64,000 nt of DNA from assembly GCA_963920765.1 (NCBI GenBank), contig OY987243.1, forward strand, positions 12,276,001 through 12,340,000. The letters run 5' to 3'. Position numbers and translations under genes: made by a program. Positions 10,376 through 25,300 of the stretch are shown here, piece by piece (the first letter of the stretch is position 1; every line of letters starts with the position of its first letter). Below the pieces are notes generated by a model, which saw only the letters and a list, made by a program, of their open reading frames with translations, was not told the origin of the DNA and did no database searches. This stretch comes from Ulota crispa. Taxonomy: Eukaryota; Streptophyta; Bryopsida; Orthotrichales; Orthotrichaceae.

Positions 10376-13300
10376 ATGAGGCGAGGAGGCCATGGCTTCA
10401 AATTCCAAGCACCATGGCGGCGGCATGACGATCCCACTCAGGTGGGTCACAAGACCTAACAATGCTGATGCTTTGTGGAATTTGGAATTGTAGTCGATTT
10501 GAAAGAAGCTCTCAACAGTCTATGCCCAAATCCAAAGCAATAATGAGAGTATTTTGGGAGTCTCTAATCTTTTGACATCTTCTTTACTTACTTCTAACTG
10601 GTCGGAGTTCAAGAATTGTGACAAAAGAGGCGTCGATCTTATCGATCAGTGCAATAGCTCTTCGGATGAGTAGTCAAAAAGCTGCAGCATGTTGTTGTTG
10701 CACACCATTTTGGAGGACTTTTGATTGAGTCTAAATTATTTTTCATCCAAATCCTCTCATGTTTTGATCTTCTTACATGCTGGCAGTTCAAGAGGAAGAA
10801 GTGTGGACTCTCTTCTGGACGTTTTGATGAATGTTCATGTATCCCAAGGTTTTGCAGTTCCTTTATGGCATTCCGGGTACTCGGGGTAGGCTGCGTCTTG
10901 TGGGTCTTGGATGGCAATACCGTTCAATATCTATGAACCTGAGATAACGAAGTTGTGGATTTGAGCATTGTTTCTGTAATAAAACCTAAGTGGTAAGCAG
11001 ATATTAATTGGAGAATGTTCAATCTTTGAACATTGGAATTAGGGGTAGCATTTAGGAAAGAGAAGAATCTATGCATGGCTTTGAGCTCTTAAAACCTTTG
11101 CGTTGTTTTCAGCCTGTACGACTTTGAGCTTTTATGGCTTTTACATGCAATATGCAAGTGCTCTTTTTGGATTTATTTGCCTAAGTCGAGCAGACCGGCC
11201 TTGTCAGGGGAAGTTTGCTTGTTTTGAGTTGAACTGATGTGTGCAGATGTGGATGTGATATCCTAACCCTAGAATGAGAGTTCAGAAGTTTTTTTATTGA
11301 CTTTGTGGCTGGCTATGTTATTGTTTGTGTGCAGAGTTCCATTCCTTCTGAACAGGTGGAAGGGCTTGGGTTCAGAAGGCTGGTGGCGCTTGCTGCGTTG
11401 ACCATAGCCATCTCAGTTGTCATGCTTCAATGGCGACGTCATGAGCCCACCAAGCATGACCTTGGGGCAAGCAAGCCAGGTTTTCTGTTTCCCTTGTATG
11501 GCTACTCGTACAGGCAGTTTCGGAATGCGAGCACAGACTCGGAAGGGACGCTGTGGCGTGGACACAGAGGAGCAGCACACCACAGGGCCTTACAGCAAAT
11601 TGACAACGACCACTCTAGTCCATTATATGAACTCAGGTTAGTAAGCATTGTCTTTACCCCCCTTGAGATGTAACTTGAATTTCCCGCTATCTGATTTGTC
11701 ATAATCCTTCTTTCCATGTGGATCTCTTTGCACTGGTATTCAAAGTCAGAAATTTTCTATGACCGTGCTCCGGCATAGGTTGTATCATGAGAAAACAAAT
11801 TTTGCTGGAGTAGTAAGTTTTGAGAGCAAAGTTAATGCTTTGAATGCTATGCCGTCATAATCATGCATGCATGTTTGGGGTTCCTCTCTCTTAGAGATCT
11901 TGCTTGCCGCAAAATACCTGCAAGTTTATGGCGACCACCCGCACCTCACTTTCGATAGGTGAAGGAAAGTGGACAAGAAAACTAGGTCCTTCAAACGGAG
12001 TTATCAAGATGTTTTATCAAGTGACTAGGAGAAAATCTTTGCAGGCAATTATGTGGTTGAAGCATTGCAGATGTCAAGTTGTGACCTTGCAGCTTGGTTT
12101 GGTCTGTTTGTGTATTTTTTTGCATGGGGTTTTCAATGGGAGAGTGAGGGTGGAAAAACCTAGTTTTTTCCAGTTTTTCTATGGAGTTAGATAAGCAACG
12201 GGTTATCCTGGATACAATCTGGGTTTGCGTGATACACAGTCTGTTGTCCCAACATTGCATCCCTGAAGAAGAGCAGGAGAAGTTTGTTCAGGATGAGAGT
12301 TCTGTGGTGTTTAGCATATTTTTCAGCTGCATTTTGATGGATGGTGGTGATGTTTTTTCTTGTGCAAATGCGGCACAGGCAGGGCTTTTATATCACAATG
12401 AAACTGGGTATTCCTCCCAAAGAGTTTGACTTTGTTATTGACACTGGAAGTCGGAACACGTGGGTACATTGCAAAAGACCTCACCATGTTTCAAGATTCC
12501 GTGATTTGGTCAGTGCCTTTTTCTCGTTACTTGTATTTGCAATTCTTTTAGCGATATAAAGTGATATCAGACAATACTAGTAAGTTTCCACTTACAATCT
12601 GGTGTCATTGAAGTTGTTTGCATTGATTGACTGCGTCCCTTCCAAAAAAGATGGTGCAAAAGGCAATGATTCAAGGGATCTTATCTCAATCATCTTTTGC
12701 TCAAGAATTATAAAAACAAATATGAAACGTGGAGGATTCTGTAATTTCTGGCTCATAGGCAGATTGATACTAGCAGGAGAATTTAACCCCTGAAGGGCCC
12801 TTGGGCTCTAGAGCTACGGTACCAAATACGATCGCAACCAATATTCAGAAGTTTGAATAAGTTGGAAGTTAAGTGTTACAATCATATATATTGAAGGGTT
12901 GTATGATGGTGGGTGCACAAATTTCTTGGAAAGCCCTCAAAACAGCTCAAATATGTATGTGCATACAACCGTGCATAGGGTGGATGCATGGTCAGTTGAC
13001 CCAAAAATGGCGGATAAAACCTCATAAAAAGTCCAAAACTTTGAGATTTTTACATGTATGGATCATAAAGTGTTTGTTTTTCATTATACAAATACGTGTG
13101 TTATGCAAAAAAGACCAAGCCTATGTAGTCATGAGGAAGGCTTTTGCAAAAGAAAAAAGAAAAATCTAAAAAATGTTAAAATCATTAAGATATTGTTGCC
13201 TAAACATTTAGCCCATAGCTATTATTGTACACCACTTGTTTAAAATTTTAGCACGTTTTTGAAATACTTAAAAGATGTTAAATCACATATGTAGTCCCTA

Positions 13301-16300
13301 TGTACGCATTATAACTAATTTGATACATTATGTCTATCATTTTCATAGGATGCTATGAATGTGACATTCCAAATATATGCATTGAAAGTCCCTTATTTTT
13401 TATATTATCAATTTTAACAAAAATTAATTACACATTTTGTTTTATGAACAAGTATAAAATACATCCATTAATTTAAGATGCTTTCAAGCTCTTTCTTCTA
13501 TTAGAATAAACCATGCAATCAAAACATGTTCTTGAAAATTGAATGAAACACGCATTTTGGGACAACCAACCATGCATCTGCCCCATACGGCTGCAAAGGG
13601 CTTTTGAGCAGTTCAAGGGTTAATAACATGGAAGGGGGCTTCAAAGCTCAAAGATAATCGGTTTTGTTGTGAAGGCAAGTTTGCTTGCAAAATTATTGAT
13701 TTCAACTTCTTTTCTCAAGCAAAAATCTTGTTGTTTTTTTTACCCATCGGAGGGTTTGAAAGGTTGTAGAAAAACGCAGAGTTTTTGAAGGCAGTTCTGC
13801 AGGAGAAATCAAAGGTCTTCTGCACATATCACAAGTCTTCTTGTGAGAAATCAAAATGGTTTTATGCACCTATGGAAAGTGCACAAAAGTGCTACACATG
13901 GGCTCTCTTACGTGAGAAATTAAGGAAGCCATTGTGAAACATTAAATCTCATGAAATCTCTTTCTCTTACAAAAAGGGTTGGAGGGGAAAGTAATCCAGT
14001 TGCGAAAAGTTCGATGACTGGAAACCTCCCAATTGAGAGGTGCGACGGAAGTGCAAGCACAAGCTCTTTTGCATGTGATCATCCACATGTTGATAAGACA
14101 AGTTTCGTAAAGATGTATCAACGTAATTATGTCTTATGATAGCATGGTAATATAGAAGCTCTTATGGAATGAGATATAGAAGCTCTTAAATGAAAAGAGT
14201 ATTTCACCAGGTTAAAAGAAAGTCTTTTAATAGGTACTCTAGGGGTGCTTCTTAAAGTCAAGAAAATTGTGATGATGGCTTTGATTGGGAGAGGAATTTC
14301 TCTCAATAGTACAGCAAGGATGTTGCAAAGAAATCAGGTGACAGGTTTGAATTCCTGGCTCCCATTTTTTTCACTTTCTTTCCTGTTTTGGAATATGAAT
14401 GAATGTAGGGACCCAATGGACTGTATAAGGCTAAGCGCGGATCAACCATGAAGTGCTTAGGAAACACGGCTGATTTATGCATTGAGCTTCAACATCAAAA
14501 CCAGGAGAAGTGCAGTCGTCGTAAACATTATGACTGCTTGTTCCGCTTCGATTATGCGGACTTGACAATCGTTACGGGAGTTTTTGTTATAAACAGCATG
14601 ACTTTGCCCTTGCAGGACAAGAGTGAAGTGGATGTCCACACCTATTTTGGGTACTTTATTTCATCCTTTCTTTCTCATGTGTTCTTCCTTGATTGCATTC
14701 TGATGCGTCATAGATCGTGCAAGGTGCAGTGATGCTTGGATAAGGTCAATTTTTGTAAGAGAAACGTTTGGATAGTAAAGTCATGTTCTTCTTTTTCATG
14801 TTTTGGGCCTAGTTACCACCTAAAATTGATCCGTAGCTTGAAACTAACCTCTCTGATCAATAAGCTCAAAATATCAGACTTTTGTACGAACACTCAAAGT
14901 AGGGTCAAATTTGTTTTTTAATTGGGTTTAGGTGTTCATTTATTTTTTGGCCATCCAAAATGATATATTCCACTTTATGAGTTTCTTAAGAAATTTGAAT
15001 TTCTTGTAGTAAGAGCATAAAAGTGGCTACATGCCTCATTAATTTCTTGATCACCTAATGCTTAAAGAGTTGGGAAAATTTGGAAGGAGGAATTGCTTTG
15101 TTGCAATTGTCATTACACTGAGGAAATTTTATAGAGGTGATTATTGTAGTAATAAATTTCAATTACAACAACCATACGGTGTAAACCTAAAACATCATGG
15201 GGAGTTGCAAGAATGACCTCTCTGTTTTGTCTCAAACACCCTTAGTACTAGTAATACTAATAGAACTATCGAGCTTTTGGAATAATTTTTAAAAATAAAA
15301 TAAAATATGGACAATTTGTAAAGCACTTAAAATAGCATACTTGTGAAAATTCAGACCTAGAAATATAATATTCTAAAAGTTATGCGCAAAACAAAATCAC
15401 CTTAAAAAGCTTTCTTTCTTGCTTTTTAGAAAATAGTAAAATAATTCAAAAAAATAAAATAAAAATTGGCCATTTGAGAACCCATTAAACACATTCACAT
15501 GGTACAATTGCTTTGCTGAGGAATATCTTTGTATTTTGCCAATGAAGGGAGATAGGATGCCCACTTTGAGACAATGTAGATGCCATGGAATTTATAATTT
15601 TGCAAAACCCTTATACAAATGCGTGTAAGCATGCTCCATAAACAACACCTTTGATTTATAGCCCTAGAAAAGTTTTTTTGGACCCAAAATAGTACTAAAA
15701 ACCCCCAAAATGGCCAAGGTAGACACCCATTTGGGGGCTACTTAAAAATAGCAAAATAATTTTAAAAAACACCAAAAAATCCTTGAACGTCAATAACTTG
15801 CATGTTTACATTTCTCTAAAAGGACAAGTCAATATGACTTCTTTTGCAAAAGTTACAAGCAAAAAACAAGCTACACAAGGTGAGGGGGACATAATGTAGT
15901 ACAAGTCATTCTTGCAATCACCCTCATGTGGAGTACCTGCCAAAGTAGCTTTTTTTAAAGTAGAAAAACTAAAATGGAAGTTATTACACAGACATGGGGA
16001 GTTGATTGCTAATTTTACCCATTGATTGAGCCATTGTGAAGTGCGTTTGAACAATTTGTGGGTAATGTCTTCCTTTGATCCTTGTGTTTCTATTAGTTTT
16101 TAAGACTGCCCAAGTTGACACCTAAAGCACATATGGTCTTGTATCTCATTCAAGAATCTTTCATTCTACGTTTGTTTTTGAGGAATGCAAGCTCTTCAAT
16201 ATGAGCACAAACATTTTGTTTTTCTAATCTCGTCTCAAGCATTTATACAAGAAATACTTGATTGAATATCCAAAATGCCCAAAGTGGGCTTCATGGTCCC

Positions 16301-19300
16301 TTAGAAGGTAAATGGAGTGTTTGTGTATTGTCAATACTTGAGTATGGTCAACGTCATTTCCTTGTCCGAGGCATTTACCATATCTAAGCATCATAGTAGC
16401 AAAATCATGGCGGAATTTAAAGTCATCAAGCAAGGGTACATTGATGATACAAGAGCTTCAATGATGGCCTTGAGATCTTACTTCATATGAAGCAATCAAT
16501 TTTCATAACCTAGTTTAGTCCTTTAGTGGTATTGGTAAGATCCCTTAGAAAACCCTAATTGTCAAGGATATACTAATGCAAGAGTTGCAAGATGTCCTTA
16601 TAAAGATCTTACTTCATATGAAGCAACAAGTCTTCAATGACTTGGTTGAGTACTTTAGTGGTACTAGTAAGACTCCTTGCGGAACCCTACCAACAACCTT
16701 ATTAGTGTTTAGGAGGAGTTGCTTATCAACACAAAGTAAGTAGGTTGAAATGGCCAAAATCAAGGTTGGAATTTGAAATTATTGGAATTTCAATTATAGT
16801 GCATTTCTATATAAATGTAAGAAGATATTAGGTATATGTTTGAGAAAAATTGGGTTAAATTGAGAAATGCCAAACTTGGGCAATGAAGTAGAGATTTTTT
16901 GTCCAAATGGTGGACGTTATTCTCTAGAGGTTGTGCATGTTGTAATTTGCATCTGTGATGAGTGACAATCTTAACCCCTAGAAGCCCTTTCTTCTTACCT
17001 AGACAAATTGGATTTTGGGAGACAAATTGGATTTTGGGCAGCCCATTACAAATGGAATATGTGTTTTTTCTTTGAAATTTTATATATAACCCATGTACCC
17101 GAGGAGTAGTTTTAAGGCCCAACAAAGTTTTAGAACTTTGACTACATGGTTCAAAAGTTATTGCATGATATATAGTTATTTTTGAACTTTGGGCAGCTTG
17201 GGCCCTGGGTAGCTCAGAAAACTTCTTTGAAAATCATATTATTTGTTTTAATTTATTGTTGACTTTGGTTCATTAGACTTATGTATATGTGAGAAGCTTT
17301 GATCTATTTGATTTCAATTAATGAAATGAAAGTTATGAGAAGTTTTAGTTTGTGGGTAAGTGTGGTTTTGAGAGATTCCATACCTACCCACAAACTAAAA
17401 CTCCTCATAATTTTCATTTCATTAATAAAAATTGAATGATTCAAAGCTTCCCGCATAAACATAAGTCTAAAGAACCAATTTCAAAAATATATAAAAAATA
17501 ATGTAATTTTTAAAGAAGTTTTCTGAGCTGCCCAAGTTACATGGAGGTAAAAAAAAGAACTACATATCATGCAATAATTGTTAAACCATATAGTCAAAAG
17601 TTATAAAACTTTGTTGGGCCTTAAAGCTACTCCTTGGGCACATATTATATAAAATTTTCAAAGAAAGAAAACAAAAACTCCATTTGTAATGATCTCCCCA
17701 AAATCCAAATTTTCCCCATAGGGATAATGGGCTTTTAGGGATTAATCTTTAAACAACTTTTCAAGTTTTGGTGAGACAACCCAATAATCACTAAAAAAAA
17801 CAAAGTACCAAGTATAGAGTTGAGGCATGCATGGCATGACCAATCACAATAAAGAAATAGCCACGTGAGGAATCAATTAGAGACTTGGGACAAGAATTAA
17901 ATGGTTCATCAATCCTCTCATGTGCACATTGCAAACAAACTTGCTGAACAATCACTATAAAGAAATAGCCACATGAGGAATCAATTAGAGACTTGGGACA
18001 AGAATTAAGTAGTTCTTCAATCCTCTCTTGTGCACATTGCAAACAAACTTGCTGAAAAACTTTGTTGTTGCAAATCAATACAAAGAATGACCTATATTGA
18101 GTTGAATTGAAGGTCCCCATCCAAGGTTACCACATCCAAGTTGTCCTTTTGTACAAATAATTTCTTTGTAAAACACCAAGCCCCTTGGGTTGGGTGCGTA
18201 GTGTAAAGGTAAATTTCAAAAGTTGTGGTTTCTTATAATCAAATAAGAATAGCTAACAATGCTAATCTCAAAGGTTACGGCATAGAAAATGGCAAGTGCT
18301 TACATACACTTGATTAAAATTACAATGTATGGGGTAGTTGCAAAAGAGTTGTAATATTCATCAAGTTGGGAAAAATTTGACTTCAAGACTTTTGGATTTT
18401 ACATTCTTCAAGGAGTCTTTAGTGAATATTCTTTTGAGAACATAAAACTCAAAAGTCCCAAAATCAAGTTATTCCCCAAATTAATAAAAAGCTTTTAAAA
18501 AGTTGGTTTTGGTATACACCTTGGAATTTGTAGAGATCAAAAATAGGAAGAGAGAAGATTCAAGAACGCTTTTGTTTTTTATAAGATAAAATTTTAGGGG
18601 TCAAATGATGAAACTTGTATTAAGTTGTGATTGTTTCAATGCATCCTACAAGAGCACATTTGCAATGTTTAAGGTCATTCTATTTGTGGGTGAATTCAAC
18701 TCATATTTCTATTTGGATGAATGCAAGGATTTATGAGAATGATCGACAAAGGACATGGTTATCATCATTGCAAACATGAATTGTTGTGGATGAATAACAC
18801 ATCATATATAGACACAAATTGGACGATGCTATTTGGTGTGCATAAATTGGTGAGCCATGAGTGGGGATTCAAGATTTTGAGAGCACAAACAGATTCTCAA
18901 CTCAAAATCAACAAAATTGCCTTAAAAGAAAAAAAGTTTTCAAGAGATTGTAGTTTAAGATACTTAATTATAGGGCCCTATGTACACAGTTGTAGCCTAT
19001 AGGTAGAATTTATCATTTTGACCAAAAATCCTTGCTTGCTGCTTATGGCTCATGGTTTTCCGCTCATGAAATAGCATTCTCCAATACAAATCATGATACA
19101 AAATTGTGGTCCACAAACTTAGAGTATATGTGCAGTTAGAATGCAAATACAATTGTTCCTTTTGAATCCACCACTAGAAAACAAAATCCAAATCAACACT
19201 ACTTTGATGATTTGTGCATTTAGATTTGGACATTTTGAACAATGTTGTGTTGATTAAGACCACTTTATTTGGGCCATATTCTCTACTAATGTTGCATCTT

Positions 19301-22300
19301 TGTAGTTTGTTTATTTGCTTATTTCATTTTTTTTGCTAGATGTGCAACGCAAAGGCATGATCCCCCTGTAATTGTTCCAACTGTTGCTGATGGTCTCATT
19401 GGTTTTGGTAATTGCCAATCAACTCTTGCGTACCAATGGTTTGAAAACAATCTTATCAGCCAAAATGTGATTAGTTTTTGTATAGCAAAAACCATAAACC
19501 AAAGAGCAAAAATGGGATATGTTGCTGTTGGGATTGATTTCAATGAGAAGTTTGAAGAAGGCAGCTCGGCTTATTCGGCTTGGGCACCACTAGTTCAACA
19601 TTATAGAAAGTGAGAGTCTTGCCTTAATAACCCTTAAACACAATTCTTGCCTTTACTGCATAGTTGCTTTTTGTTTTTCCTATGGGATATAGTGCGTGAT
19701 ACTTATACTCCACTAAATTGTCCCAAGAAGAAATCCAAATGCTTAGCACATGCATCCATTAGTTCAAAACAAATTCCACCTATACAAAAAATTAGAATGT
19801 AGATTTTGTCTTGGTAGTCTTGGATTTTAGAATTGTTTTGTTTTTTGAACAAAGCAATAGATTGGCCACTCATGTTTGGAAGTTGTTGGATACAAGGGTC
19901 ATGCACAATACAAACTTTTGAATGTAAATCTTATGTTAACACTATATTTAACTAAATATGGGTTGCTCATTTAATTCTAAACTTTGAGTGCAAAAACAAA
20001 GAGATATCTCTTGATGTTCAGTTGTATAGGTCACTCAATGTTTTGCAAAGATTTTTCACTCTTTTGCATACAATGTGTGCAAACATTTGGGAAATCTCTT
20101 AATGTTTTGCATATGGGTGATTGTTTCTCAACTTTTTATAGTTTAAAATAAGTTAAATATGTCATATTTACTATATCTCCAAACATTTTGGACATTTCCC
20201 AATACTTTGCAGTTTGTTTCTTTTCAAAAGTTTAGAGTATCATTTGATTTGGATATGTCTCAAAGCAATTTGCAAATATCTTTGGATTCCTTGCAAGTAT
20301 TTCTCAATATTTTGTAAATGGAAGCAACTCTTGGGTTGTTACTTATGGATATAGGATAGTCTGTATGTTACTAAATATGGCTTATTGGCATATAAAGAAT
20401 ATTTTTGCAATTACAGACTTGCTATGTTTGCAATTGCTTAGAAAGATTCTCTAACATTTTGCTTATATCTTTTGATGTTTTGCATACACAATTACCAAAA
20501 AAGAAAATGCAAATAACATGTATTTTTATTTATTTGAAAGTCTTGTTTTGGACATTTTGAACAAAGTTGTATTGATTTGGACGCATTTGTATTAATTAGG
20601 ACCACTCAATTTGGACCAAGTTTTCATGAGACATACTTCATGATGTTTGGCATGTATCTCTCAACATTTTGTAAACCAACAAAAATCATATGTAACTTTC
20701 AATTGTTCTTTACAGACTTTAGAAAATCCTAAGGTGGCTAAATATGTTTACAATGAATAACTATTATTCTAAGAGACCTTGTTTTGCTATGGGTACAGTG
20801 CATTTTGCGCCTATCCAATAAACCTATTGTACATCACATTTCTAGGAAATATTATTAGGCCTCAAGGAGATAGAGTTCCAATGTTGGTTGACACCGGCAG
20901 TGATAGGACTTATCTAGAAGGTGACTTGTATGATCCTTTATTAAAAGTGGTGCGTACCATGCATATTTTGAATCAAACTCTTGAGCATTTCTAAATGATA
21001 GTTATATTTTCTTTTTCTTTTTTTTTCAATTTGTTTTTATATTTGTTTTAATTTTGTTTTTCAATTCAAATTATGGAGGTTGCAACTTTTTTCGTATAAA
21101 ATAAGTATTTATGGAGTTTATGTGGTGAGAAGTATATTCAAACTCAAAGTCTAGTCAAAAACTTAGGGAGCAGCTTGCACTACATGCCTCTACCAAAGGC
21201 TACATTGAAGTGGGCGATAGCAATAAATTTGATCCCAGTGTACACCGATTATGTTGGATGCCTCCCTCAAGGTCCATCAAAAATAACAAGGCATGTATTT
21301 TCTATATCAATATTACCATGCTAATCTTATGCATACACTCTTCTATCTATCAATATGTCTTGCACACTAGGCTCCGGCTCTCTTAAGTATCAATGTTTGT
21401 TCAAGTGACTTTTCACCCTCCATTTTTTATCAAATTTTTTCCTTCCTCTCCACCTTGCTTTGAGACTACTGATAGTAGAAAACAAGGCCCAAATCAATTG
21501 GTTTAAACTAGCACAAACATGTCCTAATCAACACAGCTTTTTGAAATGTCCAAATCAAGGCATCCTAATCAACAAAGTGATGATGACTTGGGTTCCTTTT
21601 TCTGATAGAGTAAATTTCAAACTTTGGATGACAAACAACCCCACTGCTTGCCACCCAATGTTTTCTAAAAGAGAATTTTGAACTTCAATTGTTGATACAG
21701 AGTTTTCAATTGATAATTGCGTGACAAAGAGACACTTGATGCTTTATACTAAAGATGCTTTTGGTGTGTTCAAACATAAGTTTGTAACATGTTTTGTGGG
21801 GTTCCAGTGTAAAAATACACATTTCAACTTGATTCAAAATCATTCAAGCTCATTATACTCACAAAAAACTGCATACATAGTGACACATGCATAAACAATT
21901 GGTTCACAACAACTGCATATATCTGCATTGACTACATAATCACTCAATTAAATCATTGTAGACATTTATGTTCCTTGTAGAATAATCATTAAAGGCACAT
22001 TTATCTTGTAATGCATATGCAAGCTTATTTTGTATAATCAACTTCTAACCAAATTTGAAACCAAACCATATTTTTAATAGCTAATAAAGGGGAGACAAAA
22101 CTTTTTGCAAATTTAAAGTGTGGGTTATTGGCTTATAGCTCCACCATGCCTTTAACCTTTTGTCACGAGTAGTCATTGCCAACATTTTTTTGGGTTTGGG
22201 CTGCTGTATTTGGAACTTGAAAGCACTTCAACTCAAATAAGAGGATTGATGGTAGACCGGTGGTAGATTGGTGCTCAATTCATGTTGATTTCAAGAATTT

Positions 22301-25300
22301 TGTAAGTGTGAATTGAAAACAAGTGAATCATTATTTACCACCACCTTTTATTGTTTGATGCACCTCAAGTTGCAGTAGCTCTTTCTTGTCATTCTCATCT
22401 TGCAAAATGTGTAGATAATTTTACACTCAATGAATGATTGGCTAGATTGAGAAGGATCTTATGTGAGGAATGTATCCTTGTCCCCCTCAGTGCCCCCACC
22501 ATATACTTGTTGGCATCTTACAATGTTTGTCAATTTATTTGATTGCTTTAAGGGGTTTTTAACAACATAAAGAAATCTTTTTTGAGATTCATGTGAGGAT
22601 TCATGAAGAGATGGTCAAGTTAATGAAATAATTATACCATGCCATCTTTTGTGCATCATGGGCAGGCCTACATGTTATGTCCTCACAAACATGTGGTGAT
22701 CTCTCCATGAATCATGACAAAGATCTTCTCAAAAATACTGCCAAAAAGTTTTTGGTAATTTCAAATTTATGGAAATTTTTAGTAGGGATTTCAAAGCTTG
22801 GTAGATGTTTGTAGCAAAATCTAGTTTCTCAAGTGTCCTTTCTTGACAAGAGAAATACCTTGACATTATATTTACAACGCACGTAGTGCTCCACACCCCA
22901 CTAAAATTTGAGAATATGGTTGGTGTAAAGCCAAAGGTTGGTACTTGGTGCTTCACACTACATCCCAAATCCTACATCTTGGTTCATTGCACTTTGCCTA
23001 CAAGCTTGTTGAAAGAGTTGACGCCAAAGAGGGTGGGACTTCACTCAAGGTTTGAATGGATTCTTTTGCTAGGCCCAACTTTTAGCGCAAGTCCCACCAA
23101 CATTTTTGCATAGAATATTCATGGCTGTTTTTTTAGTACTCATTTTGTCCGACATAACCTAGGGAAGCTAAGATTTTGTTTTAGGGTGAAATTTGCAAAC
23201 TTGGAGGGTGCAATGAGAGGTAGCAGTAGAAAACTATGTGCAAACAAATGATAGGGTGCCTAAAAAACATTTGAGATAAAAATTATAATTTGGTTTTTTA
23301 TACTATAGGGTACAATAAAACCATGATATGTCTTTAAACTACTATAGGGTATAGAAAAATAGGTCCAATTAGAAAAAAATTAGACCTAGGATACCCATTT
23401 TTTATACTTTTTTTTTGCCAAAAGTAGTAGATGCTGCTACATTATGAGTGGCATATTCAAAATTTTTGAAATTTTTATAGACTTTACTAATTTCTACAAT
23501 AGACATTGGCTGGCTTTAGGTGGTTGTCATTTAATTTTGAAAATTGGTTGTTCTTGCTTCAAGTCCTCTGTTTGTTATTCTAATTGTTCAAGGTTCAGGG
23601 TCTAATTTGGGATTTAGGAATCACTCACTTTCTCTTTTCCATTGTCTCCGTTCTTTGGCTACTATTCAAAAAATATATCTTACATACAAGTCTTGTAAAC
23701 CCATTTACCAAGGTAAATATATGCCTTAACACATTCTCAATGTTTGTTTTATCTTTTGTTTGATGTTTTTTTTTCAAAATAGTTACACTTCCAACTTACG
23801 TTACAGTAACAACTCATGAACCTCACTTGCGAGCAAGCATAAATGCTACAAAGTAATTGAAGATGCAAAGATCCAAAACCTCACCGGCAAGCACAAAAAA
23901 AGTGCAAAGATCCACAACCTAACCGCCTAACTCCCAAGTACAATTGCTAGGGTTTTGCAACTCATTGTGGAAGAGACAAAGCCACACTAGCAACCTAATC
24001 GCCTAACATCGGTTACAAACTATTTTTTGACAACAGGTAAACCGATCAGTCAGCGACTCTACAAATAGGTCACCAATGCAAGTTTTTTATTACTTGTAGA
24101 TTATTTTGCATACTGTGAAGACATGTACAGTACCTTGAAGCAAACATACATACTGTATGTTTTTGCCCATCAAAGAGTTTGCATAATGTAAATTATATTT
24201 GACAATTTCTTGTTGTGCACCACAATTTAGTAAAGCATATTATTTTGCATATTGTGAAGACATATATAGTACATTAAAATAAATAATGTAGGTTAAAGTA
24301 AAGTTAATATCAAAAAGCAATCTCTATATTATTCATATTAATCATATAAAAAGGACCTAAACCTAAAGTTTAATTTATAGCATTCAAATATATGATACCT
24401 TTCTAATAAACAAGCGTCACTGACAAATTTTATGGAAGATACAATAGTAGTATTGAGTAGTACACTTTTTTGTTAAGTTATAGTTGAAACTTGAAAATAG
24501 TCATTAGTAGGGGAAAAAAAAGAAATTTTGAAAGAAATTTAATGTCTAACAAAAATTGTGGTAGAATTTTTTGTTTTATCTAATTTACCATATCATTTAT
24601 TCATATCAATTTAGAATTATAAGTAATGCATGCCCCTTCTTTAATAACCCAAAGTAGGAAATTACATAATGATATGGTGTTTAAAAATAAATAAGTATAC
24701 TAATATCCCTCTCAAAAATACTTGATGTTTGCACCTATTCCCTTAGTTTTTAACACACTGACCCCCCCCCCAAGCTTGCAAACTTATGATACATGGGACA
24801 AAGTATGAATTGCTTCTTGAGATGAGTGCTTTATTATAATTGTTTATGTTTTCTAACGCAAGAGATCCCGCACTTGTAGATTTTTCCATTAGATAAGAGT
24901 GTAAAACAATTTGGTTTTTTCATGAGGAAAACTTGGTCCAACTAGTGTGAGAAAATGTTCAACAATATTGCATATACAAAAGTGAAGTTTACTAAAGGTT
25001 TGAAATAATGTACATTTCTAATGAATATGACATGCTAATGTTTTGGATGAAATTGTAATGAAAAAGGATGTGATATGATTTGCAGGGCAAAGAAACATCA
25101 CCAATGAATGATTTTCCGTTGATGAAATTTTTCATTGAAGGAGAAGTGGATGACTCTAGTAGTGATATCATACTTGATCTGACTATTCAGCCGCATGGAT
25201 ATTTGGATTGGAATGTAAGTCAATATATAAACCTTACCCTTCAAACACAATTAACTCATGTTTTTGCAACCCAATTTTTTGCAACTTATAATTTTGCAAC

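Noticed and set aside
10416-10441. Alternative start of copy 1 at the ATG in the CACCATGG context
   Set aside because: That frame meets TGA after four codons; the ATG at 10,376 gives the frame that joins exon 2 in phase 0 in all three copies.
17842-18055. CRISPR-like direct repeats
   Set aside because: Only two adjacent units of about 107 bp without spacers in eukaryotic intron DNA; a simple tandem duplication.
22729-23113. Frames on both strands in intron 7 with partial counterparts in copy 2 (47,396-47,650)
   Set aside because: Conserved between copies only because the introns are duplicates; no splice context fits the protease frame and no domain is recognised.
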